Below are positions 56,545-64,000 of a stretch of DNA of 64,000 nt, piece by piece. The notes beneath the pieces were generated by a model, which did not search any database, was not told where the DNA came from, and worked only from the letters and a program-made list of their open reading frames with translations. Within the stretch, counting starts at the first letter, position 1. Each line of letters opens with the position of its first letter. The stretch comes from Nymphalis io (Eukaryota; Arthropoda; Insecta; Lepidoptera; Nymphalidae), in contig NC_065895.1 in assembly GCF_905147045.1 (NCBI RefSeq), forward strand, positions 13,335,001 through 13,399,000, given 5' to 3'. A program made the position numbers and the translations under genes.

Positions 56545-56780
56545 TAATAAGATTTTTCTTTAAACAAATAAAAATAAACGTTTGTATGTCTGTTCTCTAC
56601 ACATTCCTAAATTATTCCTCTGATTGTGATGAAACTTTGGTGGGATATTCGTATACCCGTTAAGATCATGGTCCCAAAAAAAACATGTAATTTTCTTTAT
56701 ACGTTCGTCCTTCAAAATATTTTTTTTTATAGACCCTTAGTCTACCTGTGCAAAACCGGAACGGGTAGCTAGTATATATA
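56545..56780 (+). repeat. Dispersed lepidopteran-type repeat
   Basis: TCTAATAAG start, AAACGTTTGTATGTCTGTTC, TTGTGATGAAACTTTGGTGG, and an end reading AACCGGAACGGGTAGCTAGT. It is the same broad class as 4568 and 6905, more complete here. Confidence 0.6.
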
Positions 56781-56990
56781 TATAATGCCGAGATGCCGTT
56801 TAGTCCGCCTTATATACCATGCAATTGTTCGAAGACAATAAAGTTAAACTAACAAATAATGCGGCTAAGTAGTAAATTAAAGTAGTACTTAGTAGAGAAA
56901 TAGTATATCACTTTATGAACCAGTAATGTTTTTCATAGGAAGTTTTTATAATCTATTTTTTTATTAAATTATGTGGATGGACAGGCAAAT

Positions 56991-57298
56991 GCCGAGATGG
57001 CCCAGTGGTAAGAACGCGTGAATCTTAACCGATGATCGTGGGTTCAAGCCTGGGCAAGCACCACTGACTTTTCATGTGCTTAATTTGTAATTATAATTCA
57101 TCTCGTGCTTCACGGTGAAGGAAAACATCGTGAGGAAACCTGCATGTGTCTAATTTCACTGAAATTCTGCCACATGTGTATTCCACCAACCCGCACTGGA
57201 GCAGCGTGATGGATAAGCTCCAAACCTTCTCCTCAAAAAAAAGGGAGAGGAGGCCTTAGCCCAGCAGTGGGACATTTACAGGCTGTTACTGTACTGTT
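56991..57298 (+). mobile_element. SINE family A, complete, with target duplication
   Basis: Flanked by ACAGGCAAAT at 56981-56990 and 57299-57308. A-box GATGGCCCAGTGG, B-box GGGTTCAAGCC, full body, and a 3' end where TGTTACTG is repeated (CTGTTACTGTACTGTTAC). Its intact boxes and low divergence suggest recent activity. Confidence 0.95.
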
Positions 57299-57480
57299 AC
57301 AGGCAAATGGGCCACCTGATGAAGAAAGCCTTACCACAAAGTGAGCATGTGTATGTAAAAAGGTAGGATGATATAAAGTCGAAACAAATTCCATCAGACG
57401 CAATTGCACAAATATCATCTGATCTATTTAACTTTATTCGGGAGTGTTTTAAAAACAACGCATGAAATATAAGATTTGGA

Positions 57481-57568
57481 CAGGCGTGCTACATCCTAGA
57501 CCGTGTCGATGCTTAAGATCAGGCAAGTCAACGGTCAAACGCTTGCCTATTAACTGTAAAAAAAAATA
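57481..57568 (+). mobile_element. LINE 3' UTR fragment
   Basis: GCGTGCTACATCCTAGACCG, GATGCTTAAGATCAGGCAAG and GCTTGCCTATTAACTG followed by A's match the 3' end of the LINE piece at 9950-10261. The copy is 5'-truncated almost to its tail. Confidence 0.85.
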
Positions 57569-57854
57569 TTTTCACTTATTCTCAAAAAATACTAAAATAT
57601 ACATTCATTTCATTTTTTTTAACGAAGTTTTTTGAATTTTCAATTACATTAAATGTTAATTGTAAGATTTATCATGAGTTACACCATAAAAACGCCTTAT
57701 ATACATACATCGCTTCATAAAATGATATGGCGGAACCGTATTAAATTAATAAAGTGAGTTATAAAGCCACTCAACTCACGAGTGCCATATTGAACGGAGG
57801 AAAAGTGCAACATATCAATTCAACGACATAAAACAGTGAAATATATTTTTCATA
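57569..57854. other. AT-rich stretch
   Basis: Nothing recognised. Confidence 0.35.
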
Positions 57855-58140
57855 GATTTTTAGGGTTCCGTACCTCAAAAGGAAAAACGGAACCTTTATA
57901 GGATCACTTCGTTGTCTGTCTGTCCGTCTGTCAAGACCCTTTTTTCGCAAGAACTCGTATCAATATTAAGTTAAAGTAATATCAAATACTTTAGTCTCGA
58001 GCATTGAAGAAATGAAACTACGAAGTCAACGCAATCAAATGATACGGCCGTTTATGCCCTGCTTATGTCGCATATTTTGACCCTCGCAAGATAACAAAAA
58101 CCTATAGGATACTTCTCGCTAACTTATGATACACCATAAT
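57855..58140 (+). repeat. Dispersed repeat starting TTTTTAGGGTTCCGTACCTC
   Basis: The opening, the CGGAACCTTTATAGGATCAC block, GTCTGTCTGTCCGTCTGTC, and AACGCAATCAAATGATACGG with GCCGTTTATGCC are wording I know from many lepidopteran genomes. The class is not established here. Non-coding. Confidence 0.6.
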
Positions 58141-58563
58141 TCGTAACGAATCTTATTAGTGTATTTTTTATTATAATTTAGGAAAACAAATGAGCAAATG
58201 TGTCATGTTGCCAATAGACATTGACGCTGTAAGAAGTATAAAAACTTCTTACGCCGTCAATGGGCAGTCAATCATTGATATAAGATGTTATGTTATGCCT
58301 ATATAGAGGAAAAATAATTGTTGGATGCGTGGTACCCAAAGGTTCGCAAAAAGTTTTGGCAAATATATTTTTACAGACGAATTAAAATTCTGCCTTGGAA
58401 GAGCTTCGTGTCAGTTCGTCTAGGTGGGTACAACGCACTAACACGAATGAAGTATAATACAACTATGTTTCAACTCAGCAGCGATAGACAGCGCTCATTT
58501 AATATGCCACTTTTCTGAATCACGCTGTCTGGATATTTGCTACTAGGTATATTTAATTTTATA
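58141..58563. other. Intergenic stretch with an imperfect hairpin
   Basis: 58220-58237 (ATTGACGCTGTAAGAAGT) pairs with 58244-58261 (ACTTCTTACGCCGTCAAT) with two mismatches. The words resemble the TTGGCATTGTAAGAAATG block of SINE family B on the minus strand. No gene seen. Confidence 0.5.
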
Positions 58564-58860
58564 GGTGGTAGGGCTTTGTGCAAGCTCGTCTGGGTAGGTA
58601 CCACCCACTCATCAGATATTCTACCGCAAAACAGCAATACTTGATATTGTTGTGTTCCGGTTTGAAGGGTGAGTGAGCCAGTGTAATTACAGGCACAAGG
58701 GACATAAAATCTTAGTTCCCAAGGTTGGTGGCGCATTGGATATGTAAGCGATGGTTGACATTTCTTACAATGCCAATGTCTAAGAGCGTTGGTGACCACT
58801 TACCATCAGGTGGCCCATATGCTCGTCCGCCTTCCTTTACTATAAAAAAAAAAAAAAAAA
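58564..58860 (+). mobile_element. SINE family B, full length and young
   Basis: Head GGTGGTAGGGCTTTGTGCAA to tail CTCGTCCGCCTTCC followed by TTTACTATA and 18 A's. About 99 percent identical by eye to 21508. The long A run matches the tail of the LINE at 25461, which is also preceded by TATA. Confidence 0.92.
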
Positions 58861-58944
58861 AATATAGTGAGCACCAATACTTAGAGTAATCAAATCAATT
58901 ATATTTTTTATAAAAACTGGAAAGCCCCCGATATTAATCAGGCG

Positions 58945-59155
58945 TAAACAACAGCATTACTTAATATTGTTATATTCTGTTTAAAAAGTGAGTGAGCCCG
59001 AGTAATAGCAGAGACAAAGTCATAACTTCTTAGTTCACAAGCTTGGTGACGCATTGGCGGTGTGGGAAATTATAAATTTTTTTGTATATATAATGTCTAT
59101 GTGCGGTGGTGACCACTTACAGCATCAGGAGGCACATTTCATATATTTACCGTCA
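58945..59155 (+). mobile_element. SINE family B, old copy
   Basis: Begins near AACAACAGCATTACTTAATA and continues with GTGAGTGAGCCCGAGTAAT, TTGGTGACGCATTGGCGG and GTGACCACTTACAGCATCAG. It is the second copy in tandem with the young one, but much more diverged. Confidence 0.75.
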
Positions 59156-59168
59156 AAATATGTAATCA

Positions 59169-59199
59169 ACTATCTACGTACCTAGAGTACGTAGATAGT
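59169..59199. repeat. Perfect 12-bp hairpin
   Basis: ACTATCTACGTA (59169-59180) and TACGTAGATAGT (59188-59199) with loop CCTAGAG. 59200-59536 after it is AT-rich DNA with no gene. Confidence 0.85.
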
Positions 59200-59548
59200 C
59201 CAATTATAAATAAAAGTTTATATTTCGTTCATAAGCTCTTTGATCTCAAACCTCATTAGAACTACGTTTGGGTTTTTAATAAAACAAACTAGAAATTTAA
59301 AATAAAAACGTTGAAGGTCGAATCATGTTTTATTTAAATCGTTCAAATATTCAATGTATTTTCAAATATATAAGGGAAATGAAATCAACTTGTGAACCTC
59401 AAAAAATCTGCTTTGAAGGAAATTATTGATTTGTAGTATTTATATGCTTGAAATGTAAAGTTAACCATGATTACGTTACAGAACTAGATTTAAACACATT
59501 GATTGTTAGCTTAGCCTTTTACGTGCCGAAAATCTTCAATAATAATTA

Positions 59549-60386
59549 CCGTAACCGTAACAGCCTGTGAAGGCCCACTGCTGGGCTAAAGGCATCCTCT
59601 CCTCTTTTTGAGGAGAAGGTTTGGAGCTTATTCCACCACGCTGCTCTAATGCGGGTTTTTGGAATACACATGTGGCAGAATTTCAGTGAAATAGACACAT
59701 GCAGGTTTCCTCACGATGTTTTCCTTCACCGTAAAGCACGAGATGAATTATAATCATAAATTAAGCACATGAAAATTCAGTGGTGATTGCCCGGGTTTGA
59801 ACCCACGATCATCGGTTAAGATTCACGCGTTCTTACCACTTTTTTTTTCTTCACGCAGTGGAAGCCTTCAGAAAGGTACCCACCTCTCACGGGGGGGGGA
59901 ACTGGGTTATGTGGGGTTCTTACCCACTAAAACCACTGCGATGGTCATCCTCGGCACGGATCGAAGAGGCTGCGGGATCGTGTTGATATAACGCATCTGC
60001 GGCCTCTCCCGTGCTTTGCTCCACTCGTGGCTCGGCGGAGCTCTCCTCAGGGGGCAAAGGTAATCCCACCCCTCCCCGCACTCCTCGCTAGTGCGTACGG
60101 CAGCGCGAGGCCATCCCGGCTGCCGTCCTCTTTAGGGCCGTCTGAATAAGACACGCGTGGGCCCCACCTCACGTATCCACGGCCCCAAGGTTTCGCCCTA
60201 TATTTTCAGCCCCGGACGTAGGGGCTGTAGGAGGGCCGAGACGACGCCGACGTCGTCTCCGCCGAGCAGGATCGGCCCTATCCCGTTCCCGCTCTGCGGT
60301 ATCCTTCTGGACCATGACAATCTTACAGAAGAAGGCTACGGCCTCCCAACGCGTTCTTACCACTGGACCATCTCGACTTATTAACA
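59549..60386 (-). mobile_element. SINE family A, complete but split by a LINE fragment
   Basis: Outer duplication CAATAATAATTA at 59537-59548 and 60387-60398. The SINE body occupies 59549-59840, and its A-box end is at 60365-60386 (CCATCTCG in reverse). The insertion lies inside the A-box neighbourhood, so this SINE's own promoter is broken. Confidence 0.93.
59841..60348 (-). mobile_element. 5'-truncated LINE 3' end inserted in a SINE, 16-bp target duplication
   Basis: Flanked by ACGCGTTCTTACCACT at 59825-59840 and 60349-60364. The plus strand starts with a T run (poly(A) on the minus strand). The 508-bp insert is GC-rich: GAGAGGTGGGTACCTTTCTG near the 3' end and arginine-coding AGACGACGTCGGCGTCGTCT in the middle. 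A minus-strand open frame (60387-60169) with an RRRRRRRR tract may be leftover coding sequence. The LINE family is not identified, possibly R1-related from the GC-rich wording. Confidence 0.9.
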
Positions 60387-60398
60387 CAATAATAATTA

Positions 60399-60925
60399 AA
60401 TTTTTGTTATTTACTATGAATAAATGGTATAAACTTACTCAATTGAACACATATTATTTTTGTTGCTGTGCGTACAGATCAGTGATTCGGAGCTCACACC
60501 CCTCGAGTCGAGACTTGCACATGCTGTGAGACAATTAATCAGCTGTTAATCGTCTTAACGTGCTTTTTCCGAATGAAATTTTAACTAACATAATACCGCT
60601 TCGACGCCGTTGAAATTGTAACACACCATTGACTCAACAGTGGTCCTGTATACATATATAAACTAAAAATTTGTCAAAGATAAAATGCACCTCTGACTCT
60701 CAGGTGACATATTCTTGAATACACCGACCTCATCATATAGCTCCTTAAGATAATAAAAGCATTTAGAGTTTCAGGACCGTAGGTGTAATTAAACGAATAG
60801 TTTAATTAGCTAAGCGCGGTAATCTAGGGGTCCGAGTTCAAAGTATGTAACCTAATTTGCAAATTATATTTTCTTTCATATATTTGAATGTATGTTGTTT
60901 AATATTTTAAAAATACTGGTGATTT
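60399..60925. other. Intergenic stretch
   Basis: No gene seen. Confidence 0.35.
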
Positions 60926-61215
60926 CTGGTGGTAGGGCATTGTGCAAGCTCGTCTGGGTAGGTACCACCCACTCATCAGATATTCTACCGCAAAACAACA
61001 GTACTTAATATTGTTGTGTTCCGGTTTCAAGAGTGAGTGAGCCAGTGTAATTACAGGCACAAGAGACATAAAATCTTAGTTCCCATGGTTGGTGGCGCAT
61101 TGGATATGTAAGCGATGGTTGACATTTCTTACAATGCCAATGTCTAAGAGCGTTGGTGACCACTTACCATCAGGTGGCCCATATGCTCGTCCACCTTCCT
61201 ATTCTATAAAAAAAA
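60926..61215 (+). mobile_element. SINE family B, full length
   Basis: Head TCTGGTGGTAGGGCATTGTG to tail CTCGTCCACCTTCCTATTC with TATAAAAAAAAG. A few percent diverged from 21508. Confidence 0.9.
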
Positions 61216-61924
61216 GAGTGCAAATTTATTTCTCATATACAATGAAATGGTAATAAAAAATAACTTTTCATACTAAATCAAACTCCAAAATTAGAAATCA
61301 TTTAACTTCGCACATGTGTAATTTTGTCACCTAACTCTATTATTATAATATTCATACCAAACAGCGCCCAATAAATTTGTAAAAAAAATTACTCTGCCAG
61401 ACATGAAAATGATACTGTAACGGTTTTATTTCTTCAATCTATGAACGAAAATATAAAAAGATATTTATTCAGATGAATTACCTAACAATACACATAATAA
61501 CATTTTTAGATCTGTAAAGTGGCGCGACGATTGTAACGGATTGCCACTCTGTTACACTCAAAGTGACATTTCTAGTACTGATTTTCATATCGGCTTTATT
61601 TTTGTAGCACTCCTCGACCTTATAATGTCAGGTGTAGTGCTGACACTGATAAAAAAATATATATTTACCTTATTTTATTATGTAACTTGTTTCATCTCTG
61701 TATTAACATTATACATTATGCTAGCTGCTTGCTAATAGTAATTTTTTTTTTACTTTTCTGTTTAAGTTTCAAACTCGTGCTCAAGTACACAAAAATATTA
61801 ATCAAATTTAGTTCTGCCGTTTAGGAAAGATTTCAGTGACACATACAGAAGAATTATATATATAACTATGTGTGTAGATTGCTTCTTTAGTTCAAAAACT
61901 TTATATTTATATTTTTGTAATATT
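61216..61924. other. AT-rich stretch
   Basis: No gene recognised. A 64-codon plus frame at 61541-61735 is hydrophobic but AT-driven, with no start context or family signature. Confidence 0.35.
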
Positions 61925-62033
61925 AGTCTTCCACCGCATTAGAACAGCGTGGTGGAATAAGTTCCAAACATTGAACTCAACGAAAAAAAGGAGATGTGGC
62001 GTTAACCCAGCAGTGTGACATACAGGCTGTTAC
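61925..62033 (+). mobile_element. SINE family A, 3' fragment
   Basis: CCGCATTAGAACAGCGTGGT, GGAATAAGTTCCAAACATTG, GTTAACCCAGCAGTGTGACA and TACAGGCTGTTACT are the family's last 110 bases. Confidence 0.8.
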
Positions 62034-62265
62034 TAAATAACTTCATAACATAAATATTTATTTAAAAAAGCTTTTATGTACAAAATTCGATGTCTAAGCT
62101 GTTGAGAGTTGAGGAGATGCGTCTGGAGCCAATCATCGGAACTGAACCAACATAAACGAAGGAAAGTAGGATAAGTGGAAGTAATACTAATTCAGCTTCG
62201 AGAATATGATCCAAATATGAGCTTATATAATAAAAATACATTACAAGCATATCGCATACATAACT

Positions 62266-62460
62266 AGCTAATTGTCCCGGCTTCGCACGGGCCGATAAGA
62301 AGAAAAAATGTATTTTGGATAGAATTTGCGTAAAATCCATTCTTAATGAGCGTCTACGTCGGGGAAGAAGGAACTGTGACAAATGTCAAGTCAACCGGCG
62401 CATATTTTAGAAGATTTCGTTAGTAGTGCTTCGCTTATATATAAATAGATAGACAACATT
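62266..62460 (-). repeat. Dispersed lepidopteran-type repeat remnant
   Basis: AACTAGCTAATTGTCCCGGC then TTCGCACGGGCC is the well-known end of common moth and butterfly repeats. The region runs on to TAGTGCTTCGCTTATATATA. 62034-62265 to its left has no recognised feature. Confidence 0.45.
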
Positions 62461-62654
62461 CATTTGCAATGAGTGATGAATGTTCACTGATGAAAGAAAA
62501 ATTGTATACTGAAAAATACTAATGAACTTATTTACAAGTAAAAAAAAACGGGAATGACCATTAAATTAAGTTTTAAATAAAATGTTAAGGAAGTCGAAAA
62601 TAAAAGTGCCGTTGAAGTAACACAGCCGAATCTTGCCACATTTATATATTCCCG

Positions 62655-62855
62655 CTATAAGTCATGCGGCTCACGTGAGCAGAAATTGCAATACACGAAT
62701 ACATACAAAGATGGGAATGTGATTTCGCTCCGACGCCAGGTGTCCGTACTGACTTCCATTTCCGCTTCGACCTCGTCGTAATAGTCAGAAATTACTGAGA
62801 TTTTTCCATCATAAGCACGAAGTAAAACATATTCAAAATGGTCTTTCATAATCAT
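62655..62855 (-). CDS. Possible small ORF or host exon, acidic (66 aa)
   Basis: I do not recognise it. From an ATG at 62855 (or in frame at 62849) it reads MKDHFEYVLLRAYDGKISVI and then an acidic run DYYDEVEAEMEVSTD. GC content is above its surroundings and codon positions look less AT-driven than in other short frames here. No clear splice sites and no known motif. It could be chance or a repeat remnant. Confidence 0.25.
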   Translation of the reverse strand: MIMKDHFEYVLLRAYDGKISVISDYYDEVEAEMEVSTDTWRRSEITFPSLYVFVYCNFCSREPHDL

Positions 62856-62939
62856 TAAGTTGTTTAAATGGAATTATTAAAAAACAATCTTTAATGGATA
62901 TTGATGATAAAAAAAATATATTTAAAATAACTAGCTCAC

Positions 62940-63003
62940 TGATATTGGCACTAAGAAATATTAACCATCATTTAAATCGGCAATGCGCAACCAATCTTGT
63001 CAC
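62940..63003 (-). mobile_element. SINE family B, small fragment
   Basis: ATATTGGCACTAAGAAATAT, TTAACCATC and GGCAATGCGCAACCAATCTT match the middle of family B in reverse. Confidence 0.5.
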
Positions 63004-63771
63004 AAAATATAGTTAAAATTCAAATAAGCATTATGTACGATAAAACGACAGATTTTAAAGGATTTTCGTGACAAACTTAGAACACTAGCGAAGCCGATTT
63101 CGCTAGATATCGATAAAAAGTATTTTCATTTAGGTAACCGCTATTCTTGAAATCATGCAGGTAAATTATAGTTAAAAAGACACAAAATAAAATTTATTAT
63201 CTCAATTTTGAAGCTAGTAGTACCACTCGTAATGGTACACTGTGTCCAATCTAACGTCAATATAACCTCCGGCCCCTTTGTGACGAGCATAGTGTTTCCA
63301 CCTGATGGTTCGCTAGATCATCTAATCAATGTCCGGTGACAATACAGGCATCACTGCCCTTGCACCCCATTATAAACACATTGTTTTAATATAAACTCTA
63401 CAGTTTACAGAATAAAGTATATTATCAAATAAATATAACTAGTTTCATAAAGGGCGGTGATGTTATGATATAATAAATATCGAATTTAAAATTTTCCACT
63501 TAATTTCTTTTAAGTATTTCTTTAAAGAGACGACGCCTTTTTCTCTCTCTAGCGACAAACACAACTAACAGCTTTAAGCGCTTCATTTGCACAAATATTA
63601 TGAACATGTTTGTTTTTTTTCGTTGTATTTTTAAGAATTCAGTAACAAAGAACCAATCTAATTCGTATGGAGCTTTTCTATTATATTTATTTATAGCTTT
63701 AGAAATATTTAACTTGGACGGGCGGACACACGATGTGTATAAAGAATGTAATTTTACAGATCTAGCTTTTT
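63004..63771. other. Intergenic stretch
   Basis: No gene seen. 63230-63375 is GC-richer (CCTCCGGCCCCTTTGTGACG) and may be part of an unidentified element. Confidence 0.35.
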
Positions 63772-64000
63772 TTACTTGATGGTAGAACCTTGTACAAAGC
63801 GGTCCTGGATATGCACTGGGTGTATCTCATCACATATTCTACCGCCACATAACAAGGAAGTCGAAAATAATTCAGTATTGTTGTGTTTCGGTTGGGAGAG
63901 TAAGTGAGCCAGTGTAACAACAGGGATGTAACATTTTACTTCCCAAGGTTGGTTGTGGCGGTGGTGAACACTTACCATCAAGTGACTGAATTGCCTATCC
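63772..64000 (+). mobile_element. SINE family B, diverged, runs to the window end
   Basis: Head ACTTGATGGTAGAACCTTGT, centre GTGAGCCAGTGTAACAACAG, tail GAACACTTACCATCAAGTG. A 17-base insertion-like block (AAGGAAGTCGAAAATAA, 63854-63870) replaces the usual bases after the CTACCGC motif. The copy may extend past 64000. Confidence 0.8.

Noticed and set aside
62587..63870. Exact 17-base match AAGGAAGTCGAAAATAA at 62587 and 63854
   Set aside because: A single 17-mer match in AT-rich DNA of this length can occur by chance, and the flanks do not extend it.

Overview
This looks like a gene-poor, repeat-packed stretch of an insect nuclear chromosome, most likely from a butterfly or moth. The background is AT-rich with no bacterial-style gene packing. 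Four families of short interspersed elements recur throughout. The long elements are the usual lepidopteran non-LTR mix: an RTE, an R4/Dong-type element with a restriction-like endonuclease, CR1/Jockey-group elements and an R1-like piece. Two of the SINE families resemble those common in nymphalid butterflies (Metulj-type in Heliconius). That taxonomic reading is from memory of the families, not from a search.

Layout. 1-17.5 kb: AT-rich DNA with scattered SINE copies, small hairpins and one LINE 3' end (9.95-10.26 kb); no host exon recognised. 17.5-21.5 kb: a tRNA-derived SINE whose (ATT)n tail abuts a decayed Dong-type retrotransposon on the minus strand. 21.5-25.5 kb: a SINE, then a near-intact single-ORF LINE (979 aa, endonuclease plus reverse transcriptase, poly(A) tail), which abuts the 5' part of a minus-strand R1-like element. 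26.8-32.1 kb: broken Ty3/Gypsy-type LTR element(s) (LTR remnant, gag piece, integrase tail, LTR, second gag start). A nearly complete RTE (27.35-30.42 kb) is inserted in them with a 10-bp target duplication. 32.1-36.6 kb: a two-ORF CR1/Jockey-group LINE on the minus strand, whose ORF1 is split by a young 5'-truncated RTE copy with an 11-bp target duplication. 37.5-38.7 kb: an old decayed RTE copy. 38.7-64 kb: AT-rich DNA with more SINEs, including one SINE split by a LINE fragment (both layers keep target duplications), and a GC/CpG-rich spot at 51.2-51.7 kb that is the best candidate for a host promoter and first exon.

How the parts relate. The window is best read as a stack of dated insertions. 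The reverse transcriptases of the long elements are the likely source of the copying machinery for the SINEs. SINE family B shares its 3' end (a 19-nt block plus a TATA-poly(A) end) with the intact LINE at 21.8-25.5 kb. SINE families C and D both carry ATT-repeat tails of the kind used by Dong-type elements.

I name the SINE families A, B, C and D for use within this report. No host gene, real tRNA or rRNA gene, or CRISPR array could be supported. Boundaries of diverged repeats are accurate to roughly 5-20 bases.
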